In this document: piece after piece, positions 54,946 through 64,000 of the stretch
Numbering within the stretch: the first letter of the stretch is position 1
Layout of the letters: each line of letters starts with the position of its first letter
The notes under the pieces: model-generated
Database searches by the model: none
Told to the model about the DNA's origin: nothing
What the model saw: only the letters and a program-made list of their open reading frames with translations
Origin: Chinchilla lanigera
Lineage: Eukaryota; Chordata; Mammalia; Rodentia; Chinchillidae
Length of the DNA: 64,000 bases
Reading direction: 5' to 3'
Assembly: GCF_000276665.1 (NCBI RefSeq)
Contig: NW_004955501.1
Coordinates: forward strand, 4,458,833 to 4,522,832
Translations under genes and position numbers: made by a program

Positions 54946-56075
54946 CTCACCTGGCGCCTACCCCCATTGGTGCATGCCATCAGGCGTCAGAGCCTCTGCA
55001 GTGAACTGTAACCATAGCAACCACCCAGTTGGTCAATGATCTACATTTGAAGGCAGATGCAGGCCTCTCCTGGCAGGAGTACTCCTCCCTTGGGCTCTAG
55101 AAAGTGGGATTGGCCAACCACACAGGTGCCCAGCCTTCCAGAGGCCACCTCAGTGCCTTGAACAGCAGATACCAACTGTGTAGTATTTTAGATGGCACAT
55201 CACCATCACTTTCGTTTTTCCTTCTCTTCTTTGCCCATGAATACATATTAGGGAAGGGAAAAAACAAGTGCAATAAAGACGGTATAGACTCCTGATACAC
55301 ACCTTGTCTGTGAACAAGGACGACACTGTGAACATCCCTGTGAGTGGTTCCCACGCACAGCCAGGTCTGGGCCTTGGTATGACATTATTCCCATAAACGA
55401 TCATATGTCAATTAAATAACAGAAAGCCTTGCCTATTCTTCATCTTCAATGATACCTCTGAGTTTATTAATAATACTTACAAAGTATAGATAAACCAAAT
55501 CAAAGCTTATGGTTAAGTGTTTAGTATTTGAAAACTTAGATTAATCTTGGTCATTTATCCTGTAAAACATTAAATTTTAAACTGTTTTGTTTACTCATGC
55601 TGTACAATGCTTTGGGATGAATACTACTTCAAAATGCCACATCGGTCATTCACTCTGCTTTATTTCCCCACACAGCGTCTAGGGACTATGTCAGCAGCTG
55701 GGGCTGTACAGAAGCACCCAAAGGAGAGTACCCTTCCCAGGGGCTGCAGGGCAGGTGACACTATGCTGGTACCCAGTGGTGTCTGCCATGTAGAGAGGTA
55801 CTGACTAACTGGAGCCAGCTGGCCCCACACTCCGCCCACTGGGGACCAGGGCAGCACTGTGACCTGCCCACTCCTCAGCTTTGAGGGGCTCAACAGCCAC
55901 ATTTTCCGTCGCCAACATGGCTGGCAGGTTGACTCAGAAACCTCATCATGGTTTCTCCAGAGATGCCAGGCCACCCATGACCCTGTACATGGTAGGCAAG
56001 CACTCTACCATGGAGCTACATCCCCAGCCCAGGAAGACGCTGTCTTGGGAGACTCAATAAGAAGACTCCATGGAA
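54946..56075. other. no gene recognised; one ID scrap
   Basis: Frames up to 104 codons without domains. A short antisense ID core sits at about 55985-56030 (GGCAAGCACTCTACCATGGA, GCTACATCCCCAGCCC), without a tail or TSD. Confidence 0.4.
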
Positions 56076-56158
56076 GAGGGGGCTGATTCGGCTCAGGTAG
56101 ACTCTGGGGGCCCATGATAGCAAAATTGTGATTTGTACATTGCCGAGGGACCACTCTG
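56076..56158 (+). repeat. direct repeat, copy 1 (83 bp)
   Basis: It begins GAGGGGGCTGATTCGGCTCA and ends near GCCGAGGGACCACTCTG. It matches 57078-57160 with three differences. No transposon family recognised. Confidence 0.95.
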
Positions 56159-57077
56159 TCCTCAGCAGCTCTGTTCCAAGAAGTCCCTTTGGTGTCTGAG
56201 CCCTGGAGCTGTGACTTTGGGCCGCACTGCTAAAATGGAGAGCATGGCCCAACACTCACCTAGAATGAACCATGCCCCACATTCTGTCTTGCAAGCTGGC
56301 CTTGGTGGACAACAGTCTTCAGCTGGAGCAACACACGGGAATTCTTCCATGGCCAGGGGCCCTTGGCCACATCTGCTAAAGAAAAGTGCACATTGCATAG
56401 AAAAACTTGACACGGTTCTAGGTACACGAACAAACTGGTGTTTCTCTAAGTAAGTATGAGTTTGTTTCAATGTAATCTAGAAAAATGTGACATCAAATCC
56501 AATAATAATCATTTCTCATGTCACAGTTTCTGTAGAGTGACCGGTTTAACCTGTCTTGCTTCTTCTTATCCCTTAGCAGTGTTAAGTAGGACGGCTTTAT
56601 CTCCCCAGCAGGACAGAGACTTCCTTTAGGAAGGGTCCTGTGCCTGAACTTGTGTATCTGACCTAGAGAGCCTGATGAGTAAGGTGAACCAGGCATAAAA
56701 AAGACCACAGCTGCGGGTGGATTTTCCCAACTCTTGGCTCTGGGCAAGGCAGATATTTTCACATATTTGTGCCCAAATTAATTCTTTAAAAATATCTTTT
56801 GTCTGCCTTTTATTAACTCCCAGCCTCCATGCCTAGCCCTTCTACCTTGTTCTTCTGCCCCTAAATCTCCTGAGGTTTGGGAACAAGGATGAGGGGACCA
56901 GACTGAGGAAGCTACAAGGGAAGGGATGCCGCCTTCACAGTGATCAGATCACCATCCTCCCCTTCCAGAGTCCTGGAGATCTGCACATTTAGAGAAGGGC
57001 AGGCAGCCCCGGATGCTTGCAGCCTATTGGCGGGTGGTGGGGGGTTTCACCAGAAGGTGGGAATGGGAGCAGTGGAG
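56159..57077. other. no gene or clear repeat recognised
   Basis: Sequence between the two copies of the direct repeat. Frames up to 106 codons without domains. Confidence 0.4.
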
Positions 57078-57160
57078 GAGGGGGCTGATTCGGCTCAGGT
57101 AGACTCTGGAGGCCCATGATAGCAAAATTGTGATTTGTACCTTGCCGAGGGACCACTTTG
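57078..57160 (+). repeat. direct repeat, copy 2 (83 bp)
   Basis: The partner of 56076-56158, start-to-start distance 1002 bp. Differences: one in the CTCTGGGGG/CTCTGGAGG part, one in TACATTGCC/TACCTTGCC and one in CACTCTG/CACTTTG. Confidence 0.95.
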
Positions 57161-57240
57161 CTGTTCCCTGGCTGCCAGCTGCAGTATAAACGAGAGTTTG
57201 TTTTATGCCCAGTATGAGACTGTTTAAAAGGGGAAGGGTT

Positions 57241-57346
57241 AAAAGAAACAGGAGAAGCGAGGGATGTAGCTCAGTGGCATAAGCGCTTGCCTGGCAAGCC
57301 TGAGGTCATGAGTTCGATTTCCAGCACAAAAAAAAAAGAAACAGGA
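57241..57346 (+). mobile_element. ID SINE with 13-bp TSD
   Basis: AAAAGAAACAGGA lies at 57241-57253 and 57334-57346. The body has TGTAGCTCAGTGGCATAAGC and GTTCGATTTCCAGCAC. Confidence 0.92.
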
Positions 57347-57395
57347 AAACTCAGTTTAGGTGAGAGTAGCCAGTATCACATCAGATCACCTAGAA

Positions 57396-57480
57396 TGAAC
57401 ACATTCATTCATTCATTCTTCCAGCAAATATTTATTGCCCACCTTTGGAGGGCCTGGCTGTGCTCCAGACCCTGCACCCC
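57396..57480 (-). repeat. L2 3' end fragment, antisense
   Basis: ATTCATTCATTCTTCCAGCA, AATATTTATTGCCCACC and GGGCCTGGCTGTGCTCCAGA fit the antisense L2 terminus. Confidence 0.6.
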
Positions 57481-58401
57481 AGGCTTTATCGAAGTGTGAC
57501 AGTTTTGAATGGTTAAATCAGATCTGGGTCTTGGGAAGGCAGTGAGTCCCATTATATTCTGATATTTACCAAAGAAAATATCATATACTTTCAGGCTCCA
57601 TCGGAAGAAACTTAACTACAGCTTCACATATCCGTGTGTCCTTGTGACTTCAGCCCTCTGGGAATCAATCACTTCTTCCTGTGGAGATATGATCAGCCCT
57701 TGCTGAATACGGAAAACAGGGCAGGCATTTAGCAAGGAGTTCAAGGTAAAAGCTATGCTCTGAGTTCCTCGTGCAGACAGATGGCAGAGCGGGAGGAGCT
57801 GGGTGGCTGGGAGGTGATGCCCCCGGGGAGCAATGCTGACCGCAGTTTTAAGGCTGTCCTGGGGCTCCTGCATCAGCAAATGAGTTTGTTTCATGTTTTG
57901 TCCCCGTGCATCAATTCCAACTCTCAGCCCAGCATGTGGGGGCTGCAGGGGAACGCAGAGGGTCTGGAGGACACTGAAAACACATGCTGCGGGCCGTGTT
58001 GAGCATTTTCAGGCCTTTGTGGAAGCGCAGCTTTGAATGTCTTGATACGCACAGAACCTGAGCCTGGAGAAATGAATGGTCACAAAGGCATTGTCTGGCT
58101 CTGGGGAAGGTGTGGAGGCTCCTCTGGTGGCTGTCGTGCCACTTTCCTCTGGCTGGCTCACGGTCAGTTCCCATTCTCTGCTCTTCAGATAAAAGAACAG
58201 GGCAGAAACTGAGTTGGAAAATAAGCAACCAATGAGCTCAGGCACAGCAGCAAGCTGATGAGCAGGGAGGGACTCCCCACTGCCAGCAAAGCCAATGTGG
58301 AGGGCCCCAAACACCCTTCCAGCCTGGGCAGGGGTGCTGCTCTCGTGGCTAAGTCTGTTGTACTCATTGCAAGTTTTAAGATGAGGTATTTTCCTCTAAA
58401 A
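57481..58401. other. no gene or clear repeat recognised
   Basis: Overlapping frames up to 105 codons (57911-58228 minus), no domain. Confidence 0.4.
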
Positions 58402-58584
58402 CAGTGGTTCTCTGAGTGTGGTTGCTGAGCCAGCAGCCCCTGTAATGCCTAGGGCTTTCCTAGAGATGCAGAACTGGGGGCACCACCCCAGGCCTTCTGA
58501 ATCACAAACTCCAGGCAAGGCCCAGCAACGCGTGCCTGAGAAGCCCTGCATGCTGCTGTTACACACACAGTGGGGGAACCACTG
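58402..58584 (+). mobile_element. MER5A-type hAT element
   Basis: The inverted ends are CAGTGGTTCTC on the left and GGGGAACCACTG on the right. Internal CACCACCCCAGGCCTTCTGA and ATCACAAACTCCAGGCAAGG agree with this non-autonomous hAT family. Length about 183 bp is complete. Confidence 0.85.
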
Positions 58585-59442
58585 CGCTATGGACCACCTC
58601 CTCTTGCCTGCCTCATAGCTGTTTGTACCCAGCCACACAAGTATTGCTGCACAGGCATGATATATCAGAACACCCAGCTCCTTGGGTTCAGCTAGTTGCT
58701 GCAGACTTGCGAATCCCGAAGGCCCCGCTATCCCTCACTGGGCCCTGTCTTCCCCAGCTGTCACTGAAGTCCCACAGCATGCAGAAGTCAATGTGTTCTG
58801 TACAGAACCGATGGGCTAACCTTCCATATGACCCACAATCCTTTAGGCGAATCCTGAAAGGTTACTAGGTCAGAGAATGGACATATGGCCTACTTGCATA
58901 GTGAGATCACAGGTATGCCAGCTAAAGGGGATGAGTTTCATGCACTGGGGAGGAATTACCTTTGGCACAAGAGCTACATTTAATACAGTTTAGATCTTGG
59001 GCACACCAAAACGGGGAGATGCAAATTGCAGCTGAAACACAGGATATTCTGACAACTGTCCATCCTCTTCCCGCACCAGGAGCTTGAACACCCATCCCCC
59101 AACCACAGTGTCGTTTCTATAGACAAAGAGAATGGGCAAGGCCTACATTCCACGGCAGAGTCACAGGATGTTTACAAGGAGCAGGAAAAGGGTGGACTTG
59201 ATAACTTCTATAAGTGGGGACTGCAACAGAACAAGTTTAAAAGAGGAAGGAGAAACAATTGGTTTCATGAGGTCCAGAGGGGACACATATGGACCAGCCT
59301 CCTCTGGGCCCCTGGAGGAGCATCACAGTCTGGGCAGTAAGACCCACATTCTTGATATTTGAGCTCAGTCCCAGTGCACGAGTTATCCCAAGACAGTACA
59401 CCAGCATTGTCACTATTGTCGCTATATTGTCATTAACTGTTG
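58585..59442. other. no gene or clear repeat recognised
   Basis: Frames under 95 codons; nothing else seen. Confidence 0.4.
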
Positions 59443-59897
59443 TCACTACTGTTGCCCCCTTACCTGTGAGGATGACCTTCCCAGACCTCCCATGGATGCC
59501 AGAAACTACAGACAGCACTAAGCCCTATACATACTGTGTTTATTTCTATACATACGTGTCTATGACAAAGTTTAATTTACGAATTAGGCAGAGCAAGAAA
59601 CTAACAGTAACTGATAATAACATGGAATGATTATAATCATATGCTCTAATAGAAGTTGGGTTGATGAGGTCTCTCTCTTACACTTTCATACTCTCAAAAC
59701 ATCAAACTGTGCTGTGCTCACCCTTGCTGTAGGATGTGCAATGACACAAGGCCCATGTGAAGGGGTAGAGGTGGGTTTGCGACCAGGGAGCGTCCGGCTG
59801 CTACTAATCTAACTAATCATCAAGCTCGGATGATGCAGGCTGACTGCGGGTAATTGAAACCTCAGAAAGCAAAACTGTGGGTAAGCGGGACAACTGC
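59443..59897 (-). mobile_element. Tigger-type (pogo/Tc1-mariner) DNA element, non-autonomous
   Basis: The outer ends are inverted: left TGTTGCCCCCTTACCTGTGA, right CTGTGGGTAAGCGGGACAAC. Internal CCCATGGATGCCAGAAACTA, TTAATTTACGAATTAGGCAG, CTGCGGGTAATTGAAACCTC and AGAAAGCAAAACTGTGGGTA fit Tigger-derived elements. No transposase frame is present. Confidence 0.78.
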
Positions 59898-60489
59898 ACT
59901 GCTGTGAGGAGTGGAGGGACAGCAAGGAAGACTCCAAGATGTGTGTGCAGGAGGATTCTGTGGGGTGGGGAAAGAGGGATGAACTCAGTTGCAGGCCACC
60001 CAGGTGGGAGGTGGAGAGGGCCCTGGGTATCAGGTTTGAAGGGCAGAGCGAGTGTGGGTCAGTGAAAGATGCTGGGATTTGCTAGCAGCAGGTGGCCATG
60101 GGATGTGAAGTGAGCAAAGGAAAGGGTCAGAGGTTTGCCCTCTGTGTTTCGTGTGCTTGCAATATGGCATATTGTAAAACTTATATATTGTAAAACTTAG
60201 AGATATTAGAAATTATGAGTCAGAAAAGAGCTACAAACAGAAACTGGGATCTCTACCCACTGCCTGTGGGACAGCACTCTGTCCCCAGCCAGGGGGCATG
60301 TGCCCCCCTATGAGGTCACTGAGCCGTGTTATGAGTTGCTGGGCTGTGCCGATGTATCAGATTTTCTCCGTGTCTCCTGTGCAAATAAGAATCATGCTAT
60401 GCGCATAGCGGGTGCTCAGTAAATATTTGTAAAAGGGACAAATAAACAAGTCACCCAGGAATGTCCTGAGATAGAGGCAATGTCACTGT
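59898..60489. other. no gene recognised
   Basis: A small tandem duplication (ATTGTAAAACTTA twice near 60172-60200). Otherwise featureless. Confidence 0.4.
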
Positions 60490-60600
60490 GTGGCCAGTGG
60501 GGTGGATTTTGGAATTGGACAGATTGCAACTCAAGTTCCAGCTCAGCCCCTCACTAGCCTTGTGACCAGGGGCCTGTGGCTAACCTTCCCCTAAAACCCT
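60490..60600 (+). repeat. MIR, sense
   Basis: GGATTTTGGAATTGGACAGA, CAAGTTCCAGCTCAGCCCCT, CACTAGCCTTGTGACCAGG and GGCTAACCTTCCCC match the MIR core. Confidence 0.7.
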
Positions 60601-61151
60601 TGTGAGCAGGCCCTTGCAGCGGAGTCTGGTGCTTCACAGGACCCGTAAAGATGGGTTGTGTTCCCCAGGAGGGGAAGCCTGGAGCTGCAGTGCTTCTGGC
60701 TGTTTAATGAATGCTCCCAGCAGCTGAGCTCTCATAGGAAAGCAGAGAGTAAGTGTGACTTTTGGCAGAAGCAGTGACTGGGACATTAGCTCTGCAGGCT
60801 GCTCATGTGCCCTGCCATTGAATACAAAGCAACAGAAAGAAATGAATTCTCTCTCTCACACAGGGAGCCGTTAAGGCCAGTGCCAGAGCAGGTGTATCTT
60901 TCTGGACACCCAACTGGACACAGGATGCCTAATGATTGGCTTCCATTCTGCAGTTGGTACTTACGGAAAAACTATGTGAGCAGGTAGTTTCTCCTTTCTT
61001 TTATTTTTTATAAAGCTTATTTGATTTGTTTCCGTAAAAAATAATATTTTTCATAAAAATTAGATACACAGAAAAATAAAATTATAAAAACACCCCTATC
61101 ATGGACAGATAATCTTTATTAAATTTTGCTATTTTCTTCTAATCTTTCTTT
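60601..61151. other. no gene or clear repeat recognised
   Basis: GC-moderate, then AT-rich from about 60990. No notable frame. Confidence 0.4.
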
Positions 61152-61213
61152 CTTTTAAAATTTTATTGGTACATTTTAGATGTACACAATGATAACATTC
61201 ATCATAGGGAATT

Positions 61214-61349
61214 TGTACCTGTACATGGTTTTTGTTTTTGTCTTTTTTTTTTTTTTTTTTTCTGGTACCAGGAATCGAACTCACGACCTCGTGCTTGCCA
61301 GGCAGGCACTGTGCTGCTGAGCTAAATCCCCAGCCCCTGTATCTGTACA
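61214..61349 (-). mobile_element. ID SINE, antisense, with 12-bp TSD
   Basis: TGTACCTGTACA (61214-61225) and TGTATCTGTACA (61338-61349) are the flanks, with one mismatch. T tail at left; the body runs from TGGTACCAGGAATCGAACTC to GAGCTAAATCCCCAGCCC. Confidence 0.9.
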
Positions 61350-61815
61350 AGATATATCTTGATTCTTCTTTTTACCCCTTTCTTTCCTCTCCCTTCAACT
61401 CCTCTTTCCCTCCTTATTTACAAATCTTTGTTTCCATTTTTCCTTCTATTTTTTTTCCTTGTTCTTTCCTTCCTCTCCCTCCCCCTTCTTGTCCCTCTCT
61501 GTTTGAACTTTTTCTTCCCATTTCCCAATATCTATTATACATTTTGGTCCTTCTTTACACTTTCAGATTCTCACACTAGAGAAACAATATGGTATTTAAA
61601 CATGTGTGTTCAATTTATTTCACATAAGAATATGGTCTCAAGGTGTATCCATTTAGCTAGAAATGTTTCAAGCTTATCCTACTTTATGGAAGAGTACTAC
61701 TCAATTGTATAAAAAGCCTTTATGCATTCATCAGTTGATGGACATTTGGGTTGTTTCCAAGATTTAACTATTATATACTGTGCTGCCATAACCATGGGTG
61801 TGTATATTGAATGAT

Positions 61816-62493
61816 GCTTTCAATTCTTTTCATTTGTTTGTTTATGTTTTATTTTAAAGAGAAAAAACTAACAAAACAACAACAATGAAGACACAAACAA
61901 AAACAACACAGAAACAACAAAGATGATACATGGCCTCAAAACAAAATGATAGGAATTAACAATGGTTGCTACACTACATACTTTTATCTTCAGTGAAGTT
62001 GCTCAGTCCACCCGATGTAAAAATGCAAGATTGATCAAATAATCAAAGACAATAACAAGTAATAAAAAAATGGAAATCATACAGAGTGTCACCATACAAG
62101 ATGGTAGGAATTCAGCAATGATTCTTATATTGCACATTGTTGTCTTCAAATCAGTCATTCCGATTGCCAGATACAAGCACACAAAATTGGTCAAGAAAAA
62201 AGATAATTTTAAGCATTAACTGTTCCTTTCAATAAACCACAGACATCAGCAATACACCTATTCCAGCTATCCTTGTATTTACATATAAATTTTGTTTTTC
62301 ATTTAAAGAGAAAAGAAAGGGGCTAGGGATTTAGCTCAGCGGCAAAAGCGCTTGCCTGGCAAGCGCAAGGTTGTGAGTTCGGTTCCTGGTACTGGAGAAA
62401 AACCAAAAAAAACTAAAAAAAAAATAAATAAATGAATAAAGAGAAAAGAAAAAAAAATTAACACATAAACAAAACAACGCTTTCAATTCTTTT
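61816..62493. mobile_element. AT-rich retroposon inserted in L1, with 15-bp TSD
   Basis: GCTTTCAATTCTTTT lies at 61816-61830 and 62479-62493. The insert contains two AT-rich units in antisense (about 61935-62005 and 62095-62165) and a unit ending GTTCCTTTCAATAAACCACA. Its ends are similar to each other in inverted orientation: GTTTGTTTATGTTTTATTTT on the left, and the complement of AACACATAAACAAAACAAC on the right. That may indicate an inverted or twin-primed copy. Confidence 0.75.
62305..62451 (+). mobile_element. ID SINE with perfect 14-bp TSD
   Basis: AAAGAGAAAAGAAA lies at 62305-62318 and 62438-62451. The body has TTTAGCTCAGCGGCAAAAGC and GTTCGGTTCCTGGTACTGGA, with an A-rich tail. It is nested inside the AT-rich insert, which is nested inside L1. 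Confidence 0.94.
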
Positions 62494-64000
62494 GGGAAGA
62501 TACCAAGAAGGGAAATAACAGGGTCAAATGGAAATTCTACTTTCAGTTTTTTGAGAAATAACACACTGATTTCCGCAGTGGTTGCACCATTCTACAATGC
62601 CACCAACAGTGGAGAAATGTTCCTTTTCCCCCACAACCTTGCCTGCATTTGTTATTGTTTGATTTTTTTGAAGATAGCCATTCTTTCTGGAGTGAGACGG
62701 AATCTCGGTGTTGCTATAATTTGCATCTCTCAAATGACCAGTTATGTTGAACATTTTTATGTATATTTATTTGCCGTTTCTACCTCTTCATCTGGGAAAT
62801 GTTAATGTCAGATGCCCATTTCTGGATGGGGTCTTTAAATTTGAGGGTCTGATTTTTTTTGAGTTCTTTATGTATTCGAGGTAGTAGTCCTTTGTCTAGA
62901 AACATCTGGCAAAAAATTTTTCCCATTCTGTGGGCTGTCTCTTCATTGGATGTTTTCTTCTGCTGTGCAAAAGCTTTTCAATAAGATGAGATTTCAGTTG
63001 CTGATTCTCTGTGATATTTCCTGTGTGATCAGGGTTTTGTTCATAAAGTCTTTGCTTACATCAGTATCTTCAAGAGTTCTACCTATTCTATCTTCCAACA
63101 GATTTGTAGAGTTTCTGTTTTTATATTTAGGCTATTGATCCATTTCAATTTTAGTTTAACGTATGGTGAAAAATATTGTGAAGTTTTAATCTTTGACATG
63201 TGGAAAGCCAGTTTTTCCAGCACCATTTGTAGGCTATCTTTCTTCCAGTGAAAGTATTTGGTTCCTTTGTCAAAGATAAGGTGGCTGAGTGTGCTCAGAG
63301 TTGTTTCTGCATCTTCTAATCTGTTCCACTGATCCTTGGATCTGTTTTGTTTTGTTTTGCCAGTATCATGCTATTTTTATCACGTTAGCTTTACGGTATA
63401 ATTTCAAGTCAGGGATTGTGATGCCTCCTGCCTTGTCTCTGTTGCTCAGAATTGCTTTTGCTATTCTAGGGCTCTTCTGGTTCCAAATGAATTTTAGGAA
63501 TGTTTTCTCTAGTTCTGTGAGGTATGCTATTGATATTTTGATTCAGATTGCATTAAATCTCTATAGCAATTTTGTAAATATGGCCATTTTCACGATATTC
63601 CTACCCAAGAACAAGGGCTATCTTTCCATTTTCTGATATTCTCTTTGATCTCCCTTTTCAGAGTACTGTAGTTTTCAATGTAAGAGGCTTTTATTTTCTT
63701 TGTTAGATTGATTCCTAGGTATTTCATTTTGGAGTGGATGCTATTGTGAAACACGTTGTTCCCCTAATTTCTCTCTCAGTGAGTTTGTTATTTGTCTACA
63801 GGAATGCTATTGATTTTTGAGTGGTGACTTTATATCCAGCTGTGCTACTGAATTTTGTTATTAAATCTAGAAATCTTTTGATGGAGTGTTTAGGATCTCT
63901 TATGTAGAGTAGTATGTCATCCACAAGTAATGTTAATTTAACTTCTTCCTTTCCTGTCCTTATTCCTTTTGTTTTTCTCTTGCTTAATTACTCTGGCTAA

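Larger units (their letters stand above)
61152..64000 (-). mobile_element. L1 3' end and ORF2, antisense, continuing off the right edge
   Basis: The 3' terminus is TTTAAAATTTTATTGGTACA (61156-61175), matching the end of the sense L1 at about 24582. The 3'UTR runs to about 62860, then ORF2. On the minus strand near 63905-63930 the reverse-transcriptase site reads LLVDDILLY, keeping the paired aspartates but with LV in place of the usual FA. An antisense ID (61214-61349) and a 648-bp insert (61831-62478) split it. Frames are interrupted, so it is inactive. Confidence 0.88.

Overview
This window is a repeat-dense stretch of mammalian nuclear DNA. The organism looks like a non-murine rodent. The grounds are many tRNA-Ala-related ID SINEs with poly(A) tails and target-site duplications (TSDs), B1 SINEs with the internal ~29-bp duplication, B1+ID dimers of the B4 type, MaLR/MLT1-like LTRs, and several L1 generations over a background of MIR, L2 and old DNA transposons. 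The ID type here (GATTTAGCTCAGCGGCAAA box, CGGTTCCCAGTACTGGAGAA end) differs from the usual mouse/rat ID end. I lean to a castorimorph-like lineage, with low confidence. I see no convincing protein-coding gene: every open frame is short, and the recognisable ones fall in transposons.

Layout. 1-1565: antisense L1 ORF2 fragment with a SINE in it. 1575-4165: sense L1 (5'UTR, ORF1, start of ORF2), broken. 4809-6014: antisense retroposon bounded by a perfect 16-bp TSD, with a 942-base N gap (4993-5934) inside. 6015-6545: mariner-derived palindrome. 6.6-11.7 kb: mostly single-copy sequence with SINE, LTR and L2 scraps. 11.7-24.64 kb: a nest built around a long decayed sense L1. It holds a MaLR LTR, an ID carrying a U2 snRNA fragment, a 395-bp inverted repeat, an LTR-like block, B1 and ID insertions, and a composite retroposon (18044-19787) containing a broken gammaretrovirus-like gag-protease piece. 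24.6-30 kb and 35-61 kb: G+C-richer, gene-poor DNA with MIR, L2, MER5A, MLT1-like LTRs and microsatellites. 30-34.8 kb: old L1 3' ends and a hAT relic. 61.15-64 kb: antisense L1 3' end and ORF2, split by a TSD-flanked AT-rich insert that itself carries an ID.

Most notable signal. Two loci (4825-5998 antisense and 18044-19787 sense) share a GC-rich 5' terminus starting GGCCCCCAGC and an AT-rich 3' array of ~75-150-bp units followed by an A-rich tail. The gap-free copy has a gammaretroviral gag-pro fragment between them. This is an SVA-like composite layout that I do not recognise as a named rodent family. The same AT-rich unit recurs at 34.4 kb and 61.9-62.2 kb. A second notable object is a 33-nt 5' fragment of U2 snRNA inserted in an ID SINE with its own 13-bp TSD.
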